This document shows positions 42,524 through 55,582 of a stretch of DNA of 64,000 nt, piece after piece. The stretch covers positions 1,612,001-1,676,000 of the forward strand of contig NZ_JAFBCF010000001.1 in assembly GCF_016907535.1 (NCBI RefSeq), written 5' to 3'. Each line of letters opens with the position of its first letter. Positions within the stretch are counted from its first letter, which is position 1. This DNA is from Microlunatus panaciterrae. Its GTDB lineage: Bacteria > Actinomycetota > Actinomycetes > Propionibacteriales > Propionibacteriaceae. The position numbers and the translations under genes were made by a program. A model generated the notes under the pieces. That model worked only from the letters and a program-made list of their open reading frames with translations. It searched no databases and was not told the origin of the DNA.

Positions 42524-42694
42524 CCTGTCGCCGCCCTCGGTTGCGACGATCTCGGTTGACGCAGGACGAGCGTCCTCGCAGGTCCCGCGAACGGCGCGAA
42601 ATGATTCACAGTTGGTGTTCCGTCCTGGGACGAGGTCGGGTCCGACTCGATCGGCGGACTCCTCCAGCGTCCATCCTGCGTACACGTATCGGTG

Positions 42695-42717
42695 TTAACT
42701 CCAACAAATTTAGTTAA
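42695..42717. promoter_or_regulatory. Probable ROK operator (TTAACT-11-AGTTAA)
   Basis: TTAACT (42695-42700) and AGTTAA (42712-42717) are perfect inverted arms separated by an A/T-rich 11-nt spacer (CCAACAAATTT). XylR/NagC-type ROK repressors bind A/T-rich palindromes of this size. It stands out in GC-rich DNA, upstream of the ROK gene. The rest of the 325-bp gap (42524-42848) holds the desaturase terminator and nothing else I recognise. Confidence 0.6.
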
Positions 42718-42782
42718 GACGGTCCCCGCCGGTCAATGCCGCAGCCGCTCCGGCTGGACGCCTGCCTGGCCGGAAAGCAGAA

Positions 42783-42812
42783 TCCGACCCTGGCGGCAAC
42801 GCCAGGGTCGGA
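42783..42812 (-). terminator. Terminator of the desaturase gene
   Basis: Perfect 13-bp stem TCCGACCCTGGCG / CGCCAGGGTCGGA with a 4-nt loop. On the minus strand it is followed by ATTCTGCTTTCC, a partial U-tract, about 37 bp after the desaturase stop. Confidence 0.85.
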
Positions 42813-42848
42813 CTCTTCGGCCCGGGGGGAGGCCTCGGAGAGGCTCGG

Positions 42849-43886
42849 CTAGTGGCCGGCCTTGTGCAGATGTCTCAGGCACTCGCCGTACGACTCGATC
42901 ACACCGCAAGCGCGGTACGGCAGGTCGATGGTGGCGCAGTAGTCCCGGATGATCGGCTGCGCCAGCTTGAGGTGCGGACGCGGCATGCTCGGGAAGAGGT
43001 GGTGCTCGATCTGATAGTTCAGGCCACCGAGCATGAAGTCGACCACCGGCCCACCCAGCACGTCGCGGGAGGTCAACACCTGCTTGTGCAGGTGGTCGAG
43101 CCGCGAGCCCGCCGGCGGCATCGGCATCCCCTTGTGGTTGGGGGCGAAGGCCGAGCCGAGGTTGAGGCCGTAGAGGCCGCGGTGGATCAGGATGAAGAGG
43201 ATGGCGACCGGCGGCGGGAGAAGGATGAAGAGGAAGCCGAAGTAGACCGCGAAGTGCAGGACCAGCAGGCCCACCTCGAGTGTGCGCGCCTTGGCGGGCC
43301 GCGCCTTCAACGCCCGGAATCCGGCGACGGAGAGGTTCCAGCCCTCGAAGGTGAGCAGCGGGAAGAAGAAGGCTGCCTGGTGCCTGGCGAACCAGCGCGC
43401 AAACCCGGTCTTCTTGGCGGCCTGCTCTTCGCTCCAGGCGATGATGCTCTCGCCGACGTCGGGGTCCAGGCCTTCCTGGTTGGGGTTGGCGTGGTGGCGG
43501 AGGTGCTTGTCCTGCCACCAGCCGTAGGAGATGCCCGCCAGCACGTTGGCGGCGATGACACCGATGACGCGGTTGGTCTTGCGCGACTCGGAGATCTGCT
43601 GGTGACCGGCATCATGCCCGAGGAAGCTGACCTGGGCCGACACGATGGCGGCGACCGGGGCGAGCAGCAGCACCCACCAGGAGCCGGAGAGCAGCACAAT
43701 TCCCGCGGCAACGGCGGCCAGGCCGAGCAATATCAGGGTGCCACGCCACAGATAGTGGTCGATGCGGCGTTCGAGCAGGCCGTCGGCCACGATGCGATCG
43801 CGGAGCGGCCCGAACTCACTCTTGGCGCGGGTACTGGCGGAACCGCGCGTGGGCGCCGGCTGGGCGACGTGGACTGTGGTGGTCAT
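42849..43886 (-). CDS. Membrane fatty-acid (acyl-CoA/acyl-lipid) desaturase
   Basis: A 345-aa di-iron desaturase. The three His boxes are present: HDAGH (in SFLGHDAGHQQ), HLRHH (DKHLRHHANPNQ) and QIEHH (NYQIEHHLFPSMPR). Gln in the third box is typical of front-end/linoleoyl-CoA-type desaturases, though no cytochrome b5 domain is fused. Four membrane helices in two pairs can be seen. Actinobacterial relatives (DesA3/Rv3229c-like) desaturate stearoyl- or linoleoyl-CoA at the membrane. It is a single gene with its own terminator. Confidence 0.88.
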   Translation of the reverse strand: MTTTVHVAQPAPTRGSASTRAKSEFGPLRDRIVADGLLERRIDHYLWRGTLILLGLAAVAAGIVLLSGSWWVLLLAPVAAIVSAQVSFLGHDAGHQQISESRKTNRVIGVIAANVLAGISYGWWQDKHLRHHANPNQEGLDPDVGESIIAWSEEQAAKKTGFARWFARHQAAFFFPLLTFEGWNLSVAGFRALKARPAKARTLEVGLLVLHFAVYFGFLFILLPPPVAILFILIHRGLYGLNLGSAFAPNHKGMPMPPAGSRLDHLHKQVLTSRDVLGGPVVDFMLGGLNYQIEHHLFPSMPRPHLKLAQPIIRDYCATIDLPYRACGVIESYGECLRHLHKAGH

Positions 43887-44059
43887 AGATCAACCATCCC
43901 CTACGGCGGGCCTGCGCACATTGGGAGCAGCACCCGAATTCATCGGGGGGATAACCCCCCTCCGGGGTTTCGGAGCACGCAAAGACTCGCTCCAGGGGAC
44001 CTCCGCCGGGGGCGATCCCAGCGGCGTTCTTCCGCGCTCCCTAACTCCGTGCGGCGAGA

Positions 44060-44889
44060 TCAGCCGAAGAAGCCGAGACCACTCGGCGGCTCCGGTGAGG
44101 GCGAGGAGTCGGTCTCGGTGAATGGGGCGGCCGAGCCGACCAGCTGATCCAGGTGTTCGCCTCGGACGATCCGATAGGGGAAGGCTGAGCTGGCCGCCTT
44201 GCGCACCAGCAGGTCGCTGGCCAGTCGGCCCTTGCTTCCCAGGATCAGCACGTTGCCGAACCGCCGGCCCTTGAGGGTCGCGGGCTCGGCGCTGATGAGG
44301 GTGTCCGTGAAGTGCTCGCGCACCCCGGCCACGCAGCGTCTGAGGTAGCCGAAGGGCGCGCGGTCGGTGACGTTGACCATGACGGTGCCATCGGCGGCTA
44401 GCACCCGGTGGACGTCGGCGAAGAAGGTGGTGGTGGAGAGTTCCGACGGGACCTGCGCTCCGGTGAACGCGTCCACGACGACGACGTCGGCGAAGTCGTC
44501 ACGCATCTCGGCGATCCCGGCCCGCCCGTCAACCGGCCGCACCTTGATCCCGCTCCGTCGCGGGAGCGGCAGATGCTCCCGGACGAACTCGGTGAGCTCC
44601 GCGTCCGGCTCAAGCACGATCTGCGCCGACTGCGGCCGGCTGGCCGCCAGGTAGCGGGGCAGCGTGAGCCCGGCACCGCCGACGTGCACCACCCGCAGCC
44701 GCTGCCCAGCCGGGGCATGCGCATCGAGGGCATCGGCGATCCGCTGGACGTAGTCGAACTCCAGGCGGGTGGGATCGTCCAGGTCCACATAGGACTGGTC
44801 CGTCCCAGCCATCTGCAGCGTGTAGGCCGCCGGATAGCTGCGGTCCGCGATCAACCGCACCCCGGGACGCAGCTCGAGGTCGCCGTCGG

Positions 44890-44893
<4 letters not shown>
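44060..44893 (-). CDS. Spermidine/spermine synthase-like methyltransferase-fold protein
   Basis: A 277-aa protein with a Rossmann methyltransferase-type core: VVHVGGAGLTLPRYLAA (glycine loop), IVLEPDAELTEFVREHL, VRPVDGRAGIAEM, ADVVVVDAFTGAQVPSEL (with the DAF segment in place of the aminopropyltransferase DxxD/DSSD). It resembles the soluble part of 'fused' spermidine synthases rather than a proven SpeE, so polyamine synthesis is doubtful. The C-terminal 20 residues are disordered (SSPSPEPPSG). Its start overlaps the clpB stop by 4 nt, an unusual partner. Confidence 0.75.
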
Positions 44894-47490
<2,597 letters not shown>

Positions 47491-47552
47491 GAGTCGGAGC
47501 TCCCTAGTTGTGTTTCATCACTTGATCTTGAGTTGTGGTGTGAGGTTCTGAG

Positions 47553-47621
47553 TGCCCTTCGACAGGCTCAGGGCACGTGATGCCTGGCTCGGGGCACGTG
47601 ATGCCTGGCTCGGGGCGCGCC
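47553..47621. repeat. REP-like repeat with a 21-bp tandem tail
   Basis: One core copy (TGCCCTTCGACAGGCTCAGG, then GCACGTGA), followed by two 21-bp units (TGCCTGGCTCGGGGCACGTGA and a variant). The patch lies between hspR and clpB and ends 2-3 nt before the hspR stop codon. Confidence 0.8.
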
Positions 47622-47623
47622 GT

Positions 47624-48064
47624 TCATCCGCCGCGGCCCGGCAGCGCCTTGGTCGCGGACCAGGGGCCTCGGGGGCGTGGACCGGCGATGTGCACACCGC
47701 CGAGCGGGTCGGCGGTGAACACCCGGGGCCCGGGCGGGGCGCTCCGGGCGGCGGACAGCAGCTGGGTCAGCTCGTGCACCTGCTGACGCAGGTCGTCGAG
47801 CTCGCTCTCCAGATGCAGGATGCGTCGAATGCCTTCCAGGTTGACCCCCTCTTCCTGGGACAGGTGCTGGACGAGTCGGAGCTTGGCGATGTCGCGGGGC
47901 GAGTAACGACGCCCGCGACCGACAGTGCGCTGCGGCGACACCAGGCCCATCCGGTCGTACGTGCGCAGCGTCTGCGGGTGCATCCCGGCCAGCTGGGCAG
48001 CGACGGAGATGACGAAGAGGGGCGCGTCGCCGTCGATAATCTGCGGCAGATACGAAGCGCTCAT
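47624..48064 (-). CDS. hspR: HspR heat-shock repressor (MerR family)
   Basis: A 146-aa MerR-family protein. Winged HTH: FVISVAAQLAGMHPQTLRTYDRMGLVSPQRTVGRGRRYSPRDI, typical of HspR (QTLR.Y...GL..P.R..G..R.YS), then a coiled coil (LESELDDLRQQVHELTQLL). HspR binds HAIR inverted repeats with DnaK as co-repressor. The gene is 59 bp after dnaJ in the same direction, giving the classical dnaK-grpE-dnaJ-hspR order and feedback control. Confidence 0.95.
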   Translation of the reverse strand: MSASYLPQIIDGDAPLFVISVAAQLAGMHPQTLRTYDRMGLVSPQRTVGRGRRYSPRDIAKLRLVQHLSQEEGVNLEGIRRILHLESELDDLRQQVHELTQLLSAARSAPPGPRVFTADPLGGVHIAGPRPRGPWSATKALPGRGG

Positions 48065-48123
48065 CCCCGTTTCCCTTCCTTCCTGCTACCTCGTTTGTGG
48101 TGACATATCGTGACCGAAGCGTC

Positions 48124-49290
48124 TCAGTGCTGTGCTGAGAACAGCTTCGACCGGGGGTTCACCGGGCCGACGGCCTCGGCGAACCGTTGCAGTGCCTGCA
48201 TGGCGGCATCGTTGAGCTTGTGCGGTACGACCACCTCGACGGTGACCAGCAGGTCACCGCGGGTGCCGTCCCTCTTGGCCGCTCCCTTGCCTCGGACCCG
48301 GAAGGTGCGCCCATTGGGCGTACCGGCCGGAACCTTGAGCCGCACGTTCGGCCCGCTGAGCGTCGGGACCTCGATCTCGGCTCCCAGCGCGGCCTCGTTG
48401 AAGGTGACCGGTGCCACCAGCGTGAGGTTGTCATCCTTGCGACCGAAGACCGGGTGCGGCCGGACGTGCACCAGGACATAGAGGTCACCGGGAGCACCGC
48501 CGTTCTCACCTGCTCCGCCCCTGCCTTTCAACCGGATCCGCTGCTTGTCGGTCACCCCGGCCGGGATCCGGACCTGCATCGTCTTGGTCGATTTGCCTCG
48601 ACCTGACCCGTGGCAGACAGGGCACGGGTCGTCCACGACCATCCCCCTGCCGCGGCAGTCGCGACAGGGTTCGGTGACGGCGAACACGCCGCCCGACGTC
48701 GAGGTCTGCATTCCGCTCCCCTCACAGGTCGGACAGACGTGCGGGACCGTGCCGGCCCGGGCGCCGGTGCCGTGGCAGGCAGCGCAGGGGGCGTCGGAGA
48801 TCATCTGCATCCCGACGGTGACCCCGTTGATCGCGTCCTCGAAGTCGACGGTCACCTCACCCTCGACATCGCTGCCACGGCGCGGGCCCCGGGTCGAGGT
48901 GCGGGTCCGCACCCCGCCGGCCCCGCCGAACAGCCCACCGAACAGGTCGGAGAAGTTGTTGTCGCCCTGCGACGCCTGCCGGAACAGGTCATCGACCGAG
49001 GAGGAACCACCGCTGCCGGCACCGCCGCCGCGCGGGAAGCGGAAGCCGCCCCCACCGAACAGCCGCCGGGCCTCGTCGTACTCCTTGCGCTTGCTTTCGC
49101 TGGCGAGCACGTCGTTGGCCTCCGACACCTCCTTGAAGCGTCGCTCCGCCTCAGGGTTGCCGGGATTCTGGTCCGGGTGGTTCTCCCGCGCCAGCTTGCG
49201 GTAGGCCTTCTTGATCTCCTCGGGCTTGGCGTCCTTGGAGACGCCGAGAACCTTGTAGTAGTCCTTCTCTATCCAGTCCTTCGTGCTCAC
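48124..49290 (-). CDS. dnaJ: DnaJ co-chaperone
   Basis: GTG at 49290 with AGAGGAGG 7 nt upstream; the longer frame is rejected. The 388-aa protein has the J domain with HPD ([10 protein letters not shown]), a long Gly/Phe-rich linker (about 85-150), four CxxCxGxG zinc motifs ([32 protein letters not shown]) and the C-terminal substrate-binding domain. It stimulates DnaK ATPase and delivers clients. It is probably the DnaJ1 type that belongs to the heat-shock operon. Confidence 0.96.
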   Translation of the reverse strand: MSTKDWIEKDYYKVLGVSKDAKPEEIKKAYRKLARENHPDQNPGNPEAERRFKEVSEANDVLASESKRKEYDEARRLFGGGGFRFPRGGGAGSGGSSSVDDLFRQASQGDNNFSDLFGGLFGGAGGVRTRTSTRGPRRGSDVEGEVTVDFEDAINGVTVGMQMISDAPCAACHGTGARAGTVPHVCPTCEGSGMQTSTSGGVFAVTEPCRDCRGRGMVVDDPCPVCHGSGRGKSTKTMQVRIPAGVTDKQRIRLKGRGGAGENGGAPGDLYVLVHVRPHPVFGRKDDNLTLVAPVTFNEAALGAEIEVPTLSGPNVRLKVPAGTPNGRTFRVRGKGAAKRDGTRGDLLVTVEVVVPHKLNDAAMQALQRFAEAVGPVNPRSKLFSAQH

Positions 49291-49324
49291 CGACGCCTCC
49301 TCTCGACCATGATCGACACTGGGT

Positions 49325-49998
49325 TTACTGCTCGCTGTCCGTTGCCGTCTCTTGATCGACAACCGGCGCCTCGACGGGACTCTCGGACGGCTCGGCCACC
49401 GCAACCCTGGCCGGGCGCAGCACCTTCTCCCCGATCCGGTAGCCGGGCTGCAGGATCTCCACACAGGTCGGGCCGTCGATGCCGTCGGCGTGCGCGTGCA
49501 TCAGGGCTTCGTGGATGTGCGGGTTGAACGGCTCGCCCTTGGTGCCGAACTGCTCAAGGCCATACTTGGTGGCGACCCGCTGGACCTCCTCGGCAACCGC
49601 CTTGAACCCACCGGTGAGCTCGCCGTGCTCCTGCGCCGACCGGACATCGTCCAGGACGTGCAGAAGCTCCTTGAGCACGCCTTCGACAGCATGGGTCTTG
49701 ACGACCTCACGATCTCGGTCCACCCGACGCTTGTAGTTGACATACTCCGCCTGCAGCCGCTGCAGGTCGCTGGTGCGCTCTGCCAGGGCCACCTTCAGCT
49801 CGGCGGTCTCGTCGTTCTGCTGCTGTTGATCAGCAGCCGGCTGCTCTGCGCTGTCCACGCTCTCCGTCCCGGCGGCGGGAGCCGCAGTCGCCTGCGGCTC
49901 CCTTACCTGGTAGGTCTCGGGATCGATCCGCCGCTTGTCGCGGATCGTCGGTCCCTGATGCTGTTCGTGATCTGCGTCGTTCGTCATCGGTTGATCAC

Positions 49999-50002
<4 letters not shown>
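49325..50002 (-). CDS. grpE: GrpE nucleotide exchange factor
   Basis: A 225-aa GrpE. The first 75 residues are acidic and disordered; a long coiled-coil helix follows ([32 protein letters not shown]) with the family signature; the C-terminal beta-domain ([12 protein letters not shown] ... [16 protein letters not shown]) is complete. It releases ADP from DnaK. The GTG at 50002 overlaps the dnaK stop as GTGA; an ATG five codons later is also possible. Confidence 0.96.
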
Positions 50003-51891
<1,889 letters not shown>

Positions 51892-51932
51892 GTCTGATTC
51901 CTCCGTAAAACTATGAGATCTAGAGTTCTGAT

Positions 51933-51953
51933 GTTGAGCCTAGGTGGCTCAAG
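51933..51953. promoter_or_regulatory. HAIR element 1 (HspR operator) upstream of dnaK
   Basis: GTTGAGC, 7-nt spacer, GCTCAAG: perfect on six inner positions per arm and fits the HAIR consensus CTTGAGT-N7-ACTCAAG. It lies 42 bp before the dnaK start. The 331-bp gap 51892-52222 contains the three HAIR copies, a GGGGTAACCCC element (52078-52088) and no gene. Confidence 0.85.
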
Positions 51954-51995
51954 TTTGTCTTTCAAGGACTTAAGCGTGGCACACTCAACTTTCAC

Positions 51996-52016
51996 CTTGA
52001 GCGGCCATGACTCAAC
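51996..52016. promoter_or_regulatory. HAIR element 2 (HspR operator) upstream of dnaK
   Basis: CTTGAGC, 7-nt spacer, ACTCAAC, close to the HAIR consensus. An extra half-site ACTCAAC at 51983-51989 lies next to it. Confidence 0.8.
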
Positions 52017-52048
52017 TATGCACCCGCAGCCCGAGTCGCGCAACTCGG

Positions 52049-52069
52049 GTTGAGCCTGGTCCGCTCACC
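52049..52069. promoter_or_regulatory. HAIR element 3, right arm degenerate
   Basis: GTTGAGC, 7-nt spacer, GCTCACC; the right arm has lost the AAG end of the consensus. Spacing to element 2 is about five helical turns (53 bp), as would suit cooperative binding. Confidence 0.6.
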
Positions 52070-52222
52070 TTCTTCTCGGGGTAACCCCTGAGTGGGGCGT
52101 TCGTCCGGGCGACCCGTTCACGGCGTTTCGCGAGCCAGGTCAACGGGCCGCGGCGTGTTCCTGATTAGCCTGGGGTCGGTCCGCCGCTCAGGGGGATCGA
52201 CATCGACGGGAGAGTTTCAGGC

Positions 52223-52678
52223 ATGGCCAAGTTCTTGCAGGTGCTGCGAGATATCGTCCTTCTCATCGTCCGGATCGGCCTGGGCGCCATCATGGTCACC
52301 CACGGCTGGCGGCGCTGGCAGGTGGAAGGGATGGCCAAGCAGATCGAGTATCTGCAGCAGTTCCACACCCCATACCCCGAAGTGGCCGCCTGGGGCGGCA
52401 CCCTGCTGGAGCTGGTCGGAGGCATCTTCCTCATCGTCGGTGCACTCACGCCGCTGGTGGCGCTGGCCTTCCTGGTTGAGGCGATCCTGATCGTGTCCTA
52501 CACCAGTTGGTATCGGGGGGTCTACGTCGACAAGGGCGGCTATGAGTACACGATCGCGCTCGGCCTGCTGGCGCTCGTCCTGATGGTGTTCGGGGCCGGC
52601 AGGGCCTCGATCGACCAGCTGTTCCGCCGAGGCAAGTCCGAGGACGAAGACCTGGTCGACGAGCGGACGCCGGCCTGA
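52223..52678 (+). CDS. DoxX-family membrane protein
   Basis: A 151-aa protein with four membrane helices and the DoxX pattern (LLIVRIGLGAIMVTHGWRRW; AAWGGTLLELVGGIFLIVGALTPLVAL). The C-terminal tail is charged (RGKSEDEDLVDERTPA). A GGGAGAG RBS is present, and TAGCCT at 52166-52171 may be its -10. In mycobacteria DoxX takes part in a membrane thiol/oxidant-resistance complex; the role here is inferred only from family. Confidence 0.85.
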   Translation: MAKFLQVLRDIVLLIVRIGLGAIMVTHGWRRWQVEGMAKQIEYLQQFHTPYPEVAAWGGTLLELVGGIFLIVGALTPLVALAFLVEAILIVSYTSWYRGVYVDKGGYEYTIALGLLALVLMVFGAGRASIDQLFRRGKSEDEDLVDERTPA

Positions 52679-52693
52679 GCACGGCGCGCCCCT

Positions 52694-52711
52694 TCACAGG
52701 AAAGTCACAGC
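52694..52711 (+). promoter_or_regulatory. PhoP-type direct repeat (TCACAGG-4-TCACAGC)
   Basis: Two 7-mers, TCACAGG (52694-52700) and TCACAGC (52705-52711), separated by 4 nt. This matches the M. tuberculosis PhoP box (two TCACAGC units 4 nt apart) in all but one base. It is centred about 50 bp before the start of the PhoP-like gene, suitable for autoregulation. Confidence 0.7.
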
Positions 52712-52742
52712 CGCCTCATAGCGGCAACCACGGCTGCGGTGC

Positions 52743-52748
52743 CAGTCT
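52743..52748 (+). promoter_or_regulatory. -10-like CAGTCT, leaderless start of the phoP-like gene
   Basis: CAGTCT then 6 nt then ATG (52755). The same CAGTCT with a 7-nt gap occurs before the LuxR-type regulator at 56871. The match to TANNNT is partial (A2, T6). Confidence 0.4.
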
Positions 52749-52754
52749 TGATCC

Positions 52755-53486
52755 ATGTCGAGCGCTGATAGCCGTACGCCCCTGACCCGACCGGACGGGA
52801 CGCCGGTCCGGATCCTTGCCGTCGACGACGAGTCGAGCCTGACCGAGCTGCTCTCCATGGCCATGCGGTACGAGGGCTGGCAGGTGAGCACAGCCGGCTC
52901 CGGGGCGGAGGCGGTCAAGGCGGCCCGGGAGGTCCGGCCGGACGCGATCGTGCTCGACATGATGCTGCCCGACTTCGACGGCCTGGAGGTGATGCGTCGG
53001 GTCCGTGCCGAATCACCCGAGGTGCCGGTCATCTTCCTCACCGCGAAGGATGCGGTGGAGGACCGGATCGGCGGCCTGACTGCCGGCGGCGACGACTATG
53101 TCACCAAGCCGTTCAGCCTCGAAGAGCTGATCGCCCGGCTCCGCGCACTGCTTAGGCGGACCGGCGCAGCCCTGACCAAGAGCGACTCCACTCTCGTTGT
53201 CGGCGACCTGACCCTGGACGAGGACAGCCATGAGGTGACCCGGGCCGGGGTGGAGATCCAGCTGACCGCCACCGAGTTCGAGCTGCTGCGCTATCTGATG
53301 CGCAATCCTCGCCGCGTACTGAGCAAGGCCCAGATCCTCGACCGGGTGTGGAACTACGACTTCGGTGGCCAAGCCAACGTGGTCGAGCTCTACATCTCGT
53401 ACCTGCGGAAGAAGATCGACAACGGCCACCCGCCGATGATCCACACCATGCGCGGTGCCGGGTACGTCCTGCGCCCGGCGGTGTGA
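52755..53486 (+). CDS. phoP: PhoP-like response regulator (OmpR family)
   Basis: A 243-aa regulator. Receiver: D24-D25, phospho-acceptor D68 in IVLDMMLPDFDG, YVTKPFSLEE. DNA-binding domain: LTATEFELLRYLMRNPRRVLSKAQILDRVWNYDFGGQANVVELYISYLRKKID, ending HTMRGAGYVLRPAV, which closely recalls mycobacterial PhoP (WRYDFGGDVNVVESYVSYLRRKID). The upstream PhoP box supports the name. Its stop overlaps the kinase start (TGATG). Confidence 0.88.
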   Translation: MSSADSRTPLTRPDGTPVRILAVDDESSLTELLSMAMRYEGWQVSTAGSGAEAVKAAREVRPDAIVLDMMLPDFDGLEVMRRVRAESPEVPVIFLTAKDAVEDRIGGLTAGGDDYVTKPFSLEELIARLRALLRRTGAALTKSDSTLVVGDLTLDEDSHEVTRAGVEIQLTATEFELLRYLMRNPRRVLSKAQILDRVWNYDFGGQANVVELYISYLRKKIDNGHPPMIHTMRGAGYVLRPAV

Positions 53487-55000
53487 TGACCGATACCCAG
53501 CCGGTGGTGACGACGCCGAGCCCGTTCGGGCGCGGGACTCTCGGTCGCAAGCTCATCCTCCGGGTCGTGCTGCTGGTGGCCGCGGTGGCGATCCTGCTCA
53601 GCAGCGCCACCACACTGGCCACCCGCCAGCTTCTCATGGGTCAGCTCGATCGCCAGCTCGACACCGTCACCGACCGCTACCGCAACGGCGCAGGGGACGG
53701 TGACGGCCCGCGCGGCGGCCTGCTGCAGCCCGGGCAGCCGATCGGAACCATCGTCGCGGCCTTCGCGAACAACGGCACCTCCGACAGCGCCATCCTCGAG
53801 GAGCGCGGCCAGCGCCCGAAACTGTCCCCGGAGGCGGTGACTCAGCTCAAACGGCTCGATCCTGACGGCACCAAGAGCTCGATCACCCTGGAGGATCTGG
53901 GCCGTTACAGGGTGGTGGCCTACGGGGCCACCATCATCAGCGACGGCGTCCCGGCCCCCGGGTTCGTCGTGGTGGGCGTCGCGCTGTTCCCGGTCGACCA
54001 CACCCTGACTCAGTTGGTGGGAGTCGAGATCGCGCTGTCGCTGCTCGCCGTCGGCGGCATCGCCCTGGTCGGACGCAGCCTGGTGAAGAACAGCCTGCGA
54101 CCGTTGAACCGGATGGCAGCCACCGCCCAGCAGGTGTCCCGGCTGCAGCTCGACCGGGGCGAGGTGGCGCTGGCGGTGCGGGTGCCGGCCGAGGACGCCA
54201 ACCCGGCCAGCGAGGTCGGCCGGGTCGGTCAGGCGTTCAACCACATGCTCAACAACGTCGACGGGGCTCTGGCTGCGCGGCAGGCCAGCGAGATGAAGGT
54301 ACGCCAGTTCGTCGCCGACGCCTCGCACGAGCTTCGCAACCCGCTGGCCGCCATCCGTGGCTATGCAGAGCTGACCCGTCGGCAACGCGACCAAGTCCCG
54401 GAGGAGACCGCCTACGCGATGACCAGGATCGAGTCGGAGGCGGAGCGGATGTCGGCGCTGGTCGAGGATCTGCTGCTGCTGGCGCGGCTCGACTCGGGGC
54501 CTGCGCTGGACCTGCGTCCGGTCGACCTGACCGAGCTGGTGATCAACGCCGCCAGCGACGCCCGTGCTGCCGGACCGGAGCACGTCTGGTCGCTGCGGCT
54601 GCCGGAGGAACCGGTGACCGCCTTCGGCGACGAGCATCGGCTGCATCAGGTAGTCGCCAACCTGCTGGCGAATGCCCGCACCCACACGCCTCCGGGCACC
54701 AAGGTGGAGACCGGGATCAGTCTCGACGGCGACGACGCGGTGATCACCGTGACCGACGACGGCCCCGGTATCCCGCCGGAGATCCTCGACCAGGTCTTCG
54801 AACGCTTCACCCGGGCCGACACCAGCAGGGTACGGTCGGCCGGCTCCGTCAGCGGGCGCAGTACCGGCCTCGGCCTGGCCATCGTCGCTGCCGTCGTCGA
54901 GGCCCACCACGGCACTGTTGCTGTGGACAGCGAGCCCGGACGGACGGAGTTCCAGATCAGACTGCCGCTCGCCCACACGCCTCCGCGGCCTGCCGACTGA
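53486..55000 (+). CDS. phoR: PhoR-like sensor histidine kinase
   Basis: A 504-aa kinase starting at the ATG overlapping the phoP stop. Two membrane helices (about 24-42 and 175-198) frame an external sensor domain of some 130 residues. HAMP follows, then HisKA with DASHELRNPLAAIRG (H281), and an HATPase domain (NLLANARTHTPPGT, DDGPGIP, GRSTGLGLAIVAAVVEAH). It should phosphorylate the PhoP-like protein. The signal is unknown. Confidence 0.9.
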   Translation: MTDTQPVVTTPSPFGRGTLGRKLILRVVLLVAAVAILLSSATTLATRQLLMGQLDRQLDTVTDRYRNGAGDGDGPRGGLLQPGQPIGTIVAAFANNGTSDSAILEERGQRPKLSPEAVTQLKRLDPDGTKSSITLEDLGRYRVVAYGATIISDGVPAPGFVVVGVALFPVDHTLTQLVGVEIALSLLAVGGIALVGRSLVKNSLRPLNRMAATAQQVSRLQLDRGEVALAVRVPAEDANPASEVGRVGQAFNHMLNNVDGALAARQASEMKVRQFVADASHELRNPLAAIRGYAELTRRQRDQVPEETAYAMTRIESEAERMSALVEDLLLLARLDSGPALDLRPVDLTELVINAASDARAAGPEHVWSLRLPEEPVTAFGDEHRLHQVVANLLANARTHTPPGTKVETGISLDGDDAVITVTDDGPGIPPEILDQVFERFTRADTSRVRSAGSVSGRSTGLGLAIVAAVVEAHHGTVAVDSEPGRTEFQIRLPLAHTPPRPAD

Positions 55001-55582
55001 CCACCGCCAACCACCACCCTGTGGGGGGATAACCCCAGCGCGAAGTCACCTGGCAGCCGGATGGCTGATCGGGCGGGCAGACTGGATGCTGGAAGGGTGA
55101 GGATGGCAACACGAGACCAGAGCGACGACGGCGGCCCCCGGCTTGAGCCTGTCGGCCAGCGGCCTGAGCCTGTCGGCCAGCGGCCTGAGCTTGTCGAAGG
55201 CCAAACCCCCACGCGGCCTGAGCCTGTCGAAGGCCAACCCAACAACCCAAGCCCTTCGACAAGCTCAGGGCACGTACCCCCGCCAGAGCACGACCGACCC
55301 CACACGCGGCCTGAGCCTGTCGAAGGCCAACCCAGCAACCCAGGCCCTTCGACAAGCTCAGGGCACGTACCCCCGCCAGAGCACGACCGACCCCCCACGC
55401 GGCCTGAGCCTGTCGAAGGCCAACCCAACAACCCAAGCTCTTCGACAAGCTCAGGGCACGTGCCCGGATCAGGCCCTTCGACAAGCTCAGGGCACGTGAC
55501 CGGATCAGGCCCTTCGACAAGCTCAGGGCACGTCACGGGCTTGGGGCGCGGAACTGTCGGTGCGATCCGCAATGATGACGTC
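55001..55582. repeat. Compound REP-like tandem array (21-, 93- and 36-bp periods) upstream of a histidine kinase
   Basis: After GGGGATAACCCC (55025-55036) the stretch 55141-55533 is almost all repeat: three 21-bp units (CGGCCTGAGCCTGTCGGCCAG), then a 93-bp unit repeated about 2.6 times (starts 55213, 55306, 55399), each with one forward and one inverted core, then two 36-bp units (cores at 55473, 55509). All reading frames stay open, so an apparent N-terminal extension of the kinase (GLSLSKAN / STSSGHV-type peptide) arises here. I regard it as non-coding. Confidence 0.8.

Noticed and set aside
55061-55582. N-terminal extension of the NarL-type kinase rich in Ser, Leu and Pro
   Set aside because: It is encoded entirely by REP-like repeats whose three frames are all open; the membrane kinase proper begins at 55583.
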